From Setaria digitata (Eukaryota; Nematoda; Chromadorea; Rhabditida; Setariidae), in the NCBI GenBank assembly GCA_003640385.1, contig RCAB01000558.1:1-38720 (forward strand): a stretch of DNA of 38,720 bases, written 5' to 3'. The notes beneath the pieces are model-generated. The model saw only the letters and a program-made list of their open reading frames with translations. It was not told the DNA's origin and made no database searches. The position numbers and the translations under genes are program-made. Every line of letters starts with the position of its first letter. The stretch's first letter is position 1. Below are positions 1 through 12,457 of this stretch, one piece after another.

Positions 1-1314
1 AAAAAAAAAGAAAACGAAAGAAATTATGTTATAAGTTTGAAAAATAAAAAAAAAATTCAAATTTTATAAAATAACCTGACGTAAGTTGACTTGCGTGCGT
101 GTGTATGTGTTCGCATGTTACGTGAAGAGGTAAGGTAAATAAGTATGAAGGAATGTTGCTTGATTTTTAGCCACGTGTGTGACAAATTGTATAATCAGAG
201 TCTGTACTTTCAAATCATTCATTGTCAGTTATCAGTGTTGGTGAAGAAATAATTTCTCAAGCCATGACAAAAAATATTTTGCAAATTGTCAAATTATATA
301 TTCTGTTTTGTTTTTTCTTTTGTGATTGAAAACATTGAGCAATTATCAAACAAAATTAAAAATTAAGGAATGATCAGTATTTTTAATCATCACTACTTTT
401 TTACCACATCTGATATGCCACGTTTTTTTTTTTGGTTAATTTATTTAATGAATGCTAACTGACGGAAATTTCCATTTCATTTTCAGTCTTAATCACTTGA
501 AATAAGATGACATGTACTATTTTCAGATGTCGAAGTGTCTCACTAATTGCTTATTTATTGGAATCTGTTATTAGTACCAATTTATAGCAGGCAATAATTT
601 AGCAAGAATTTTTTTTCAAGTTTTTGGTCATAATTTTTACAAAATTTCTTTTTTTTTTCAGTAGCCCAAAAATTGATAAAATTTTATAAAAGACATTCTT
701 CGGAAATCCGAAAGTAATAAAATAATTCTTTTGTAATTTTTGGCATTATTCTAATTAACACCTGTAGTAATAAACTTTCATTTCAGTTACAATTTTGTCT
801 TATGCCAATTATTCATTAAAATTTAGGCAAATTATTTCTTAAAATACTAAATGATGATTTCATCCTGTAGCATTAAGAGGCTCGCAAATTTTGCTAAAAT
901 TAGCCATTGCATAATAAGGAATCTAACATTGCAATTAAATGAGAAATTAAAGTCAAAAATTACATTAACTTACTGCATCTTATGGTACTAGTAAGGACAA
1001 AGCTTCAATTTATAAAAAGAAAAAATTTTTTATTTTATTTTTTAGAAAAATGTCTACAACAATTGGTCAGATAGCACTATTGAATCTAGAAAATTGTATA
1101 TCTTAGGACTGATTTCAGAATTGCCCAAAAATAAGAAATTCTTGACTTTTATCCAATTTTTCTAACATTGAATCATTCCTAGAAATAAAATAATGTTTTA
1201 AACAAGACTTATTTGGCCAACAGAAGATAAAAAAGTGAAATAAATTTGGCAGCAATTAAAATTACCAAACAGTTTTTTTTTTCTTTTTTTTTTTCTGAAT
1301 ATTGCAAATGACTT
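1..1314. other. AT-rich non-coding flank
   Basis: I see no supportable coding exon on either strand. The stretch is dominated by A/T homopolymers, with short stop-rich frames. It is probably 3' flank of the minus-strand receptor gene that follows. Confidence 0.5.
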
Positions 1315-1429
1315 TTATTCGCAGCAAAATAAACACTGTTGTATATTAAGCCAAATTTCACCACATACCGCATATATCTAAAATTATTATTTATTAAAAT
1401 GTGGAAAAAAAAGAATACTTTCTTTCCTG

Positions 1430-1460
<31 letters not shown>

Positions 1461-4346
1461 AAACAGAATTTACCAGAAGCGGTGATGCTAGTGGAAATAC
1501 GAAACGTAACCAATTCAGTACAGTGTGAATGTCTCGTTGTATCACAAAAATATTTTCATTCATCAGCAATTCATTACTATTTCGAATCTAAATTTATCAC
1601 ATATAACTTCGTTTTTTGCCATTTTTTTTTCAACTCATTAATATTTAACAATTTAGGATGAGAATGATTAAATTACAGTTAAAAAGCATTCGCTAATTGA
1701 AACATTTATAATGTGTTCCTTCATTATCAGGAAATGACTTGGTATCATTGGAATTTAACGCAACTGAAGCAATGAATTATGTTAAACCCTTTAAAAGAAT
1801 TTTTACCAAAAAAAAAAAAAAAAGATGATTAAAAAAAAATATTATATCAGATTTAAATTTCGGTGAAGTTTAAAACATCGCTGAAATGTTCCATGAAATG
1901 TACTAGCATTATTGTTTCGTTTTTTCCTTTCTTTTTAATCCTTTTTTTTTTTCGCAAAAAGGAAGTACTGTAAGATTTAATCAAAAATTTAGAAATTACC
2001 TGCATGAAGAGATTAAAGATGATAAATGGTCCATTGAATAAGATAAATAAAGTGATAAGAAATAAAATAAGTTTGGAAAAGCTTAAAGAATTATAAATTT
2101 CGGGCGAATATCTGATAAATTTGGAATTTTTACCAAATTTCATAGGCAGCAATTGCTTACTGCGCTGTTGAACACTATGCGACAGAAGCGCTGCGAGACA
2201 AATTAAAACAATAATGAGGCAGCTGCCATACATCAAAATACGCACTATCGGATACAAGATAGGAACTTTGCTGCAATTTATGCTAAATTATATATATAAT
2301 TAACCAAACTGATATGGTGATAATCAGCATTCAATATTTATTATTGATCAATAATAGTTATTATTAATTGTTATCTATTAATTTAAGTAATCTGAACTAA
2401 TTAAAAGGTGTTTTGAAGAAAAAGACTAAGAAGCTATAACTTGATTTAATAAAAACTTATGCTAGTTTTAGCCATATTCAAAATTTTCTCATACCTACTA
2501 CGAATTCAATAATTTTTAAAAGCTTTCAAAAATTAAACATTCTATGAGTTAATAAGTAAAGTTCGCCTAAAATACAAGCTAAAGATTATTCTTTTAATAA
2601 GGAATATGACTGATAGCCAGTAGCACGAACTGCAGCAATTTGAACATCAGATGGAAACAACTGAAGATTGAAGCAGCAAAAGTATGAAGCTTCCGAAGAA
2701 GAAAGTATCAGAAGGAAGCAGAAAAGAAAAAAAATTATAATCTAACAGAATAATAATGAGGTTGAAATGCCTGAAATGTTTTAGTATCTCGTCTAAAATA
2801 ATGCAATATTTATAATATGTGTTTTCGCTGTGAAGTTCAAAGCAAAAATGAACTGATTTAAAGTAATAAACAACTCAACCTGCTAATGTTGCATATATAT
2901 TGAGACTCGGAAAATTTTACTGGAATATTATGTGTAAGTGCAGGTATCGCTAAGCAAATACTTATTATCCATAAAATAGAGATGAAAATTAATGTCTGAG
3001 AATTCTTGAATATTTGTCGGTTCGGGAAAAACAATGCAATAGCACGCTCAATAGCTATTAACATTATACTCATTAGCAGTTCCACATTAATGAACTAAAA
3101 AAGTTTTATCTTTTGATTGCAATAAAACTGATGAGCCTATATTAAGAGCTATATTATTAGTCAACTATGATAAATATGATAAAGAAATGAAAACAACTCT
3201 AAACAGTATAATAAGCGTGAAAAATAAGCAAAAGATTCAAAATAGTTTAAATGGACAGGAAATTTAAAATGCCCAAATTCAAAAAAAAAAAAAAAAACTA
3301 AATCAGAGAAGCTAAGATTTTCTTTGTTCATCATATAATGCTTTAAAATTTTTTTCCGAAATATTTGAGAATATTTGAAAATTATCAGAGATTAATCGAT
3401 TTTAAATAATTTTTGATTAATTATGTTTCAACCGGTGTAACACTAACTCGTAATTTGATTCTCGAATGCTTTTATCGTCTTTCTGATGTAAAACACTTTC
3501 AAACACATGTAGTTATGTTTGATTATTTTTATAATTGAAATATTATCGATAATTCCAATAAACAATTATTGCACTAACAATTTTTTTAAACGTACGTGAA
3601 TTTTCTGATTCCTCATACCATTCAAAATTAATTTCCAACCATCTTCTTGCAGTAAAGAGAATGAAACTAAGAAATTAATAATTCAGTGATTATTAAATTG
3701 ATTAAAGTTTCTTGCGACATACCTCTTCAATAACTATTTCCCAACGGCACAGTGTCATATTGGCAAACGAATAATGACGAATAATGATTAAAAGTGAAGT
3801 GAATATGCCAGATATTATATTAAGAATATTCAATAGTGCCAAATTACAGAACAATACGAAAAGTTGAACTGAACGAAGTTTTCGGCTGTAATGAAAATTT
3901 TACGTAAAATCTTTTAATGTCTGTTGAAATTGCAAGAAAAAAAAATCCAATAGTTTAATGAAAAAAAAAGTATAAAATATAAAATATTCCAAAAGAATTA
4001 TTAAAATTATTGTCTTATTGCATTATTTAATGAAAACGATGCAATAATTTTCTATTTTTTAAATTTTTTTGTTGCAGCGAATATTTCAAGTATGTTATTT
4101 CATTCAACAAGATCTGCGAATTTTGTTTAAACTCAAATTTAAAAATTTTATTTTTACTTAAGCTTTTGCAACTTTTAAATTGGAAAATTACCTCGAAAGT
4201 ATCGCAATCAACAAGACAATATTGATGAGAGTAGAAAAAATGGTAAAAAATCCAAGTAAAATAATTGTTATTGTTCGGAAATTATTGCTTTCATTATGAT
4301 TTGATATGATATTAGCTACAGTACCGGTTTGTTGAATGTATTCCAT
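1315..4346 (-). CDS. Rhodopsin-like seven-helix receptor (orphan, nematode chemoreceptor-like)
   Basis: Minus-strand exons with agreeing phases: 4346-4192, 3885-3723, 3094-2880, 2270-2000, 1587-1474, plus a tentative 7-codon last exon 1335-1315 ending in TAA. The first five give 306 residues. Seven hydrophobic helices can be placed at about 24-49, 60-82, 106-126, 140-160, 184-204, 244-267 and 290-306. Cys98 (in CRW after helix 2) and Cys174 (CNIS before helix 5) are the expected extracellular disulfide pair. IERAIALFFP at 121-130 stands where DRY and the second loop normally are, so the acidic residue is Glu122 and the Tyr is replaced by Ala. Helix 6 carries NGPF (257-260). Helix 7 has FPLASPLL instead of NPxxY. 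The KLRS motif after helix 1 recalls nematode Srsx/Srx receptors, but the subfamily is a guess. The start ATG at 4346 gives an N-terminus with an NES glycosylation sequon. The C-terminal end is the weakest part. Confidence 0.72.
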
Positions 4347-6480
4347 TCGTTCATAAGTTTTCTGAAACTTTCAGCAAAGTTTTTTGGTATTAGACAGTTT
4401 ACGGATGAATTTAGAGCAATTTCTAATTAACGAAGCTATAAATTTAATGCGCAGTTTAGAACAATATCTAATTAATAGAATTTTAAGCAATATATTATTA
4501 AATATCCTCCGCTGTAACTATGATCATTCAGAATTTACCGTTGCCTAGAGATTCTAAATTTTGGTTGCCATAGCTACGAGCAACATTTTTTGCAGTTATT
4601 GCACAAAACGATTTCAGTAATTCGTTTGAACGTAATGCAAACGTGAAAAGGTGAAACGGCGTGGAAAGAGTTCAAAAGTTCAAGTAGCGAACATGAAACG
4701 CATGAAATGAAGTGGAAAAAAAAAATGTAGACGTGAAACGCAAAATGGCAGCAGATTTCTAATTTCGGCTTATCCAATTTTACTGATTTTCATAATCAGA
4801 AAAGAAAAAACAAATTTTTCATGTGTAAAATGCTGAAAAATATCTTTGTGACCGTGTCAAAGCTACATTTTGCCGTATCATCACAAGCAGATACGTCAAT
4901 TGAGAGAAACGGAATCAATGAACTTTTTGGCGACCAAAAGTTAGCACCAAAAATTAACTGTGATTTTTTTAAATTAATCTAATTGATTTTATATAATGCA
5001 AAAATTTGCCAAAAAAGAGCATCATTTTCTTATTATGATTTTGGTATTTCGAGATGGGTAATTATGTTTTGCTGGAAGCTAAAATAATTAATAATAATGA
5101 TGCAACCTGTTTTGATCAGTTCACGCTACGAAAGCTTTAGCTTATTGTAATCTGATTATGAGATCGAGTTAAAAGATCGTATTATTAAATGATATAATAT
5201 CATTGTCCAAAAAATAAACAGATAGTCATCTGCAATAGTCGGACTTCAAGGAATAAAGGAAAAAGTTTCTTCTGATAATCATCACAAATGCACATATCAC
5301 TCACTTCAGTGATAGAAAAAAGATTTATTGATAAAATAATAATTAATGATGCTGATTTGAAATTTTTTTTTCCAGAAAAAAAATTTATAGATTTTTCAGA
5401 ACAAAAAAAAGAAAAAAAATTGAAAATTTTATGCAATATATTACATGTAAAGAGGAAGAAGAAATTATAGAATCTGATTTATCAATCGATTAACTTCTCT
5501 CAAATAAATAATCAAGTATCTTTCTCTTCACCATCAAAAATGGTACATGACAGGGATTTTGGAAATAATTCATCCGAACGGAAAATATTCTTGATGCATA
5601 ATTTGTGAGAAATATTAGTTACATTTTCATGCATTGTGTCTAATTATCTCCTCACCTACGTGTAAATTATTTCACTAGATGTATCTTAGGTGTCTTACAC
5701 GCAAAAATAACGTTACGTGACAAGCAACGTACACAGTCCAATATTAAACAAAATAATTACCAAACTATTGCGCTGCATCAAATCTCATAACTTTTAAAAC
5801 AAAAGTTAACCATCGGTATGGTGTTACTTTTGACATTGCTTTTTTGTTCAAGTTGTTACAAGCTAGCGTTCTTAGCGTTGGCAGTTCTGGTTTGCGAAAG
5901 TTTGAATACACGTGAACTGGGGCTTTCACGTCATGCTATTATTATGTAACTATTATAAGAAGAAATTATTAAAAAAAAAAACTATGAGAAATTATTGTTA
6001 TTAGAAAAAATTAAAAAACTATTAGAAAGTATTTAAAAAACTATCATAAATTGTTGTTATGAGGAAAAATTAGAAAATTATTATTATTAGAAAAAATTTA
6101 CCTGATATCATGCGAGTGATTTGGACTTTTGTTCATTAAATCCTCAACTAGTGGAACCAAAATGAAATTCTGGATTTACTAGGAGATGTTCGCACTGTCG
6201 AAGTGTACTTCTCCGTTAAGCGTTTATGTCGAGTTATCTTGATGGGTATCAGGTTTACTACTGGAATTTTACTACTCGTTTACTACTGCAATCTTTTGGA
6301 TTGCCCAAATCAGATAGCACTTTGACAAAATATCTTCTATTATATGGCATTTTTAGACTATCAATATTAGATTTAGTAACTATAAATCAACATCTAAGAA
6401 ACAGTTTTAATATAGATAGATTGTTATATGTACTGAAAATCTGTAAGACATCTTTAAAGTAAATTGTAGGAGTGACTTTT
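4347..6480. other. Intergenic region between divergent genes
   Basis: This 2.1 kb separates the minus-strand receptor from the plus-strand MAEA gene and so should hold both promoters. A 60-codon frame around 5288-5470 and a 78-codon frame at 6226-6462 are open on the plus strand. They lack splice support and resemble no family I know. The segment around 5810-5960 is less AT-rich than its surroundings. I recognise no promoter motif. Confidence 0.4.
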
Positions 6481-6492
6481 AGTTATTTTCAG
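6481..6492 (+). promoter_or_regulatory. Probable trans-splice acceptor for MAEA
   Basis: A pyrimidine-rich run ending in TTTTCAG lies 49 bases before the MAEA start codon, with no upstream coding exon. In nematodes this is the usual place for spliced-leader addition. It could also be an ordinary acceptor of an unseen 5' UTR intron. Confidence 0.4.
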
Positions 6493-6540
6493 TTAAAATT
6501 CAAAAAGAGAAAAGTGTATATATTGAACGAGAAATTTGAC

Positions 6541-9500
6541 ATGTCCTCAAGCTCACCGTCTCAGGATTCAAGCTCACGTAATAAATTTATAAATGATTTC
6601 TTTTCATCGTATAATTAAATATGTAATAGAAGATCAGCATATTTTTGTAGTGATTTTTACGATAACAATTTCTTTCTTTTAGCCCAAGGTTCGGAACCGT
6701 TAAAGCCGGATGAAATTACAGCGCTTGAGTATACATCACTGAAAGTACCTTATGAATTGTTCAACAAACGTTTTCGTTCCTCTCAAAAAACAATGGAAAA
6801 AAATAATCATTATTTGAAGGAAACTGCTGATTCTGTATCGAAAGCTATGAAAGGTGACGGAAATAGACCTATTTACAAGCGTGAGGTAAGCTCTTTATTC
6901 TTTTGTTTGTGAATTTTCCAATTCACTTTTCCATTCAACGAAAAAAGTGGCCATAAGCCTGTTCTTTTTCTTTTTTTGTGTTCATCATCGTCTCATAATC
7001 CTAGTAATAGTCAGGATAGATTTTTGGATGTTTTCAGATTTTTGCTTATAATAACTTTTTTTTTTTTAATAAATTTTCACCTAGATTTTTGTGAACATAG
7101 GTTAAAGAAAAAATGGATACTTATTTTGGGCGCTTTGACGAACTTTTTGGTTCATTCAAGCAAATCACCGATGAGGAAATGGAATTAATCGATCTCTTGG
7201 ATACACGAGTGAAATATTTGCAGCAGGTTTTTTCATTCTTGTTAAGTAAAAACATTTCCTAGTAACGCGTGAGATAACCTATAAGAGAGTTCGCGATTCC
7301 CTTAATGTTTAATTATGGATGCCCTCCATTCAACACATGCTACCATGACTTATTTATCACTTAAAATTGTACCACGAATACACACTGCAAGAATCAGTGA
7401 AAGAAAAACTATCAGTCGAATACGCCATTACGTCGAAGACGGGTTATAATTTTTTTTTTTTTCTTTTAATATTTACAAAATATGAATAGTTCCAATGAAT
7501 AAAACTCAATTGTGTATGGAATAAGCAGTCCTGGATGTTCTCCGTCGCCGCAGTAGTTTTCACTTACGTGAAAGGTTGTATTAAATCAAGGAGAATTACA
7601 ATATTAGTTTTTAGGCCAATACGACAGATGCGTTGAAACAAGAGACCTGGCGCAGTCAACGTATTAGTCGCTTGATTATTGATTATTTGCTACGTTCAGG
7701 TTATTTCGAAACTGCACAGAAACTAGCGGAACAGGCGAATGTAGAGGATATGTGTAATAAAACTGTTTTCATGATTGCGAAACAGGTAAATGAAATTGTT
7801 TTCAGTCTTTTGATTAACAAATTGCTTAATTTTTTCCTTGACAGCTTCGTGTCTGTTGAATTCCTTCCTTTAAGTTTGAGATAGAAATCATGCCATAAAA
7901 TCTTTATATGATATACAAATATATCTTTTTCGAGTTTTTCAGGTAGAAGATAGCTTATCCCGCCATGAAACTGACCGATGCTTGGAATGGATTACCGATA
8001 ATAAATCGAAGCTACGTCGTCTAAAAAGCACACTTGAAACCATGGTTCGCTTACAGGATTGTATTGAATTGGTTCGTCGAGGTAATTGAGTTCTAGATTA
8101 ATTAACCAAAAGTTTCAAAACCTTTAAGGAGAATTTACACATATCTTGCATGGAAGACAGAACTTACAATGAATTTTGAATTCGCCAAACATTCCACATG
8201 TCATATTTTTATTTTACAGTATACTGTTTTATATCTATGTGATGCATCATAGCTAGGGCAGAAAATATGCTTAATATTTTAGGTGAACGTTTAGAGGCTG
8301 TGCATTATGCAAGAAAATTTTTGGCCAACTTACCGAAGGATCAGTGGAGCGAGCAAGTCGTGAAAGTAACTTTTTATGTTTTTTCGCTGAGTAAAGAAAT
8401 GGAGTTAAATGATGAGACAATTTTATTATTCTTTAATTTTTGATTTCTGGCATTCAACTTATACAAAAATTTTTGGGATCCAATTGATCGGTAATCACTG
8501 CCGATTATGTTTGGATTTGACTAAGACTTTAGAGCTAAGTCTTTTGAGTTCTTGATTTTCGATCTTTCTGCAAATTTAATAGATTTCCTTCCAGTCGAAA
8601 ATATGAACTCATACTATAGTTGCACACTTTGAAATTTATCCCATCTTGTCGCANATGAATATGAACTATGAATATGAAAAAAAATATAATATGAACTCAT
8701 ACTATAGTTGCACACTTTGAAATTTATCCCATCTTGTCGCATTTAAAAGTGGGAATGTTGTGGTAACTATAGATTTTGTCATTTGTATTAATAATTTCCA
8801 ATTCATTTCTTTTCTTTTTTGTTTTCTTGACAGGTCATGGGTCTTATTGGTTTCGGGATTCCATCTAAAAGTCGTGCCTACAACGAATATTTTAGTGAAA
8901 AGCGCTGGGATCAATTGATTGAGTTGTTCAAGCAGGAAAATGCTCGTGTATATAAGGTTGCTATTTCGCGCATTGTTGCCCAGAAAGTAGAGTTACCTTA
9001 GTAATTATAGATTGCTGCTAAGATCAAACTTCAAACTTTGATAAAATGTTGTGTTTAGCCGTGATACACTTAATACAAATGTACTGATTGGTAGATGATA
9101 AGAAAAAAGTTTACTTCTGTAAAGCCTTACGATAACGAAAAAAGACAGTAGACCACACTCTCCATTGAATATGATCAGTGAATTTCAACTTCAACTTATT
9201 TTCTACTTTTGTTTTATTATGTACTTCTCACGGGTAAACACATTTAAGGGTCATTCCATAAGGTTAGCTTACAAACGCCTGCCTTTATAATGATCCATAG
9301 TAAGCTTTTACTACTTTTGGTAACTGTGTCGCTGGTTTGTTATTGTGATTGAGTCCTTTGTTTTTATGGTGATACTTATTCCAGAACATATATTTAATTA
9401 TTTAGTTGATGGACTATTCATCATTTAACGCATGCTTATGTATGGGTTTATCGGCTTATAAGAGTCCACAGTGTCATCCGGATCCTGATTCTCGTTGTCC

Positions 9501-10109
9501 AACTTGTCGACCCGATATGCACGAACTTGCAGAGGATTTACCCCATTCTCATGTTTCTAATTCAAGGTAAACTACATTCATTTTTGTGTTTTAATTACTG
9601 TTTACATGCAGTTACTGCAGTCTGCTGAGATACAGTAATCAGTTCTAATACAGTGAATTACAAAACTATGTTGTACTTAGGAGGGGTAATTGGTGAGCAG
9701 AAAGATATGTTGTAGTCTGTAGACGACCACTTTTCTTTTTTTTTTCTTTTTAAGAAAGATCACTCACCATCAACAGAGTTAACTTAGGATTAGATTCTTT
9801 TTTATCAGTGCAAATTTTATCCTTTTTTGTACTTGGAAATAAAAGGAAGCGTACTATTTGCCATACTATTTAATCTTATTCATTCTCTTTTCCTAGATTA
9901 AACAGTTTAAAATAACCATTTACAGACTTATGTGTGCTTATTCGGGTGAACCAATGGGTGATGATAATGAACCTTTTATGCTACCAAATGGTTATGTCTA
10001 TGGCGCAAATTCGATCGAAAAATTGCTTAATGCTTCGGATGAAATCGTTTGCCCAAGAACGGGAGAAATTTACCCTGCTAACCAACTTCTGCGTGTCTTT
10101 GTCCTTTGA
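6541..10109 (+). CDS. maea: MAEA / GID9 E3 ubiquitin ligase subunit of the CTLH complex
   Basis: Nine exons join in frame to 408 residues: 6541-6577, 6683-6885, 7101-7226, 7615-7785, 7943-8081, 8283-8365, 8834-8956, 9406-9566, 9926-10109 (TGA). MAEA is a catalytic RING-type subunit of the CTLH/GID ubiquitin ligase, partnered by RMND5. The N-terminal part has LEYTSLKVPYELFNKRFR, the family signature, then a coiled coil. A LisH motif lies at about 134-160 and the CTLH and CRA segments follow to about 310. The divergent RING begins with CPTC at 325-328 and contains the highly conserved PFMLPNGYVYG and IVCPRTGEI. The length is close to the human protein (about 396). The ATG is the first after a likely trans-splice acceptor. 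The donor after exon 3 (GTTTTTTC) is weak. In the RING, Val344 follows His343 where I recall Cys in the human protein. Confidence 0.95.
8601..8741. repeat. Exact 53-base duplication around an N
   Basis: Positions 8601-8653 and 8689-8741 are identical. Between them are a single N (8654) and a short run of ATATGAA-like sequence. The pair lies in MAEA intron 6. The N between identical copies suggests an assembly join rather than a biological repeat. Confidence 0.85.
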
Positions 10110-10510
10110 TTTTGTTGGTAGGTTTTTAGAAACAGCATGTCTTTTTTTCATTTTTCGATAGGTGCTCATATAAATTCTACAGTTCTTTCTTCATGATATT
10201 TGGGATGTCGTTTGAAAACTCTGTACTTTTTATAGCATTTCCTATCACTTACGACTTGTTTTTAACATTTTCAGTAATATTGGATGTTTTTATTAAACAA
10301 CATTGTCTGACTGTGGTACCTCCTCATAGATAACAGATCTAGAATATCTTGAATATTATCAAGTTTTTGGGGTTATATCACTAAGACTGTTAGAATATTA
10401 TTGGATGATACTCGAGTATTTGCAATGAATTATATGCGGCTTTTTTGTGTTATGTTGGTAACCGAATAAGCTGTTTCTACAGATTTTCTAAATTCTTCGC
10501 ACGAAAACAG

Positions 10511-10825
10511 CTAGAATATTGAATTGTTTCCAAAAACTGCCTGAAAAATCGAGGTACTACGGAAAATGAAATGACTTGTAAATCCAGCTCTGATTATTTG
10601 CTCTACCGGTTTACTCCTGAAATAACTGTAAAATTTTTTTGCACAATATAGCCGAAAAGGGAAGTGTTGCCTTTTTGTACTTAACATCCCTGAAGTGCTG
10701 TGCAGTGTTGTAATTAGTTGTTTCATATTGATTTCTGGATTGCCCTTTTTATCATCATGTACATCACTTTTGTGTTGGTATTGCGTGTTATGGTGATAAG
10801 CTTCTTTTCTAAAATCTGTAGACAA
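10511..10825 (-). other. Unusually long open frame antisense to the MAEA 3' region
   Basis: This minus-strand frame is open for 104 codons, long for DNA this AT-rich. It starts just inside a CTACAG acceptor-like site and ends in TAG. The first ATG is about a third of the way in. Composition is mixed (His, Lys, Ser, Phe) with no helix or domain that I know. It sits between MAEA and IER3IP1, opposite to both, and could be a lone exon, part of a 3' UTR read backwards, or chance. Confidence 0.2.
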
Positions 10826-10946
10826 TATAGTTATGCGTGTTTCGCATCAAATTCCGCTGCATGATAAAAGTTGTCTCACATACTGTTTGTGACACCAAAA
10901 TTTATAACGTCTAAATGCACAACACAGTATTTGGTAATATTTATAA

Positions 10947-10952
10947 AATAAA
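10947..10952 (+). terminator. Possible MAEA polyadenylation signal
   Basis: A canonical AATAAA lies about 840 bases after the MAEA stop. It is the first clear plus-strand one I noticed there. Such hexamers are frequent by chance in this AT-rich sequence. Confidence 0.25.
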
Positions 10953-11292
10953 TATGAATGAATGAGAAAATTTTTTGCTTATTAAAAGAACACTTACATT
11001 ATTAAGTTGCAACTGAGTTATTGCTACTGCGCAACATTTGTTAGGCAAACAAAAACCGTTTTTCTCTTACTAATAATTTGTTTCTATTATTTATTTATAA
11101 AAAGGCATGATTTATTTGGTGTATGTAGACATTGAGTTTGTCGTCATTATATGCTGTCAAACTCTATACTAGTTCTTTCTTTTCACCGAATAAAAAATTT
11201 GCAGCGAATCACATTGTAAACTAGCTACTGACTAAAATAATCCAATCCTGTAGTCATTAATTCTTGAGAAAATCCAGGTTGACCAAAAGTGG

Positions 11293-12247
11293 ATGAGTAT
11301 GCTGATTTCATTTTATGGCTTACTAGAAGCGAGCTTGCTTGTTTTAAATGGAATTGCTGTACTCAATAAAGAACGCTTCCTAAATAAGGTAATCCGTTTT
11401 TTTTCATTTATTTCCTTGATCTTAAGCTACGAAAGTTTTATTTTGACATTTAACAGTTATGTTTTTAGATGTATGCAGAAAAGATACGTAGAGATACTGC
11501 TGAAAAAATTATGAGACTTCCCCACTGTGGATAGAAAATGAATAGTAGCTAAGGCCAAGTAATTAGGTAGGTAATGAGGAGAATGGCTAATCGAAATAGC
11601 CTTTTTTTAATATTTAGATAGAAGTGTTTTCAGGTTGGCCTTTCGATGCCGAGTAATTCCTTCGAAGTTGTGAATCCATCTTCTTTCAAAATGCAAATTG
11701 TGAATCTTATTGCTGCCGTACAAACAGTCATGCGTGGTTAGTATATATATATATATATATATATATATATNCTTCCCTTCCCCTCCATCCTGCTTTCTTC
11801 TAAGACTAGTATGATTGGTGAGTAGTGATCTAATAGATTACTAAGCTGGATTGATTAGGATAAATAGGATTCAACTTGTTTTTTAAATAAGGAAGAGCTT
11901 AATTATTGTGATATAATGGGCTAGTGTTATCACAACATAAAGATGAAGATTTGAAACCAGGATCTCAAAATGTTTTTTTTTAATGTGAGAGTATTTTTCT
12001 TTTAAGCATTGTTGCTTTTAGGAATCTTTCATGTTTGATAGGATAGTTTTTACAACTAACTTATTTTCTCCTTTAATTTTCAAATAGGAATTTTCTTTCG
12101 ATATCTTATTTGTCGAGTTATTTTAATAGTTTTTTGAATACTTGATTTTTTTATTTGTTTATAAAACTGAATTGAAACAATCATTTTATAGTGCCTCTAA
12201 TTGCTGTCAACATCTTCGTCATATTTGCAAAACTTTTATTTGGATAA
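11293..12247 (+). CDS. ier3ip1: IER3IP1 / Yos1-like ER-Golgi membrane protein
   Basis: Three exons (11293-11388, 11634-11736, 12192-12247) join in phase to 84 residues, against about 82 in human IER3IP1. The family acts in early secretory transport (yeast Yos1 binds Yip1-Yif1 on COPII vesicles). The N-terminal helix (about 5-26) leads into GIAVLNKERFLNK, matching the family AIAVLxEERFL. The middle exon is a hydrophilic loop ending AAVQTVMR. The last exon completes VPLIAVNIFVIFAKLLFG, the conserved C-terminal helix ending in Phe-Gly. Two in-frame ATGs lie close together (codons 1 and 3) and the second gives a length equal to human. The gene follows MAEA by about 1.2 kb on the same strand, so a nematode operon is possible but unproved. 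Confidence 0.93.
11742..11771. repeat. TA microsatellite ending in N
   Basis: About 14 TA units run directly into an ambiguous base at 11771, just after the donor of IER3IP1 exon 2. The true repeat length is probably unresolved in the assembly. Confidence 0.9.
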
Positions 12248-12447
12248 TAATTCGGAGATATGGACCGGAATGAAAAGCTGCTTATAGGAAAAATCACTTC
12301 TTTAAGTGTTGTGTAATGATATTTCTGTTTAAGCAGTTCCGAAATATTTCATGTAAATGTGAGTTCTGGGTCATTCAGAATCATTTCTGAAGAGCATTAT
12401 AAAATTTTTGTCGCTCTGGAAGAAATAATTAGGTGATTTTATGTTGA

Positions 12448-12457
12448 AATAAATAAA
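12448..12457 (+). terminator. Overlapping AATAAA signals after IER3IP1
   Basis: Two overlapping AATAAA hexamers occur about 200 bases after the IER3IP1 stop codon, a plausible 3' end for this transcript. Confidence 0.45.
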
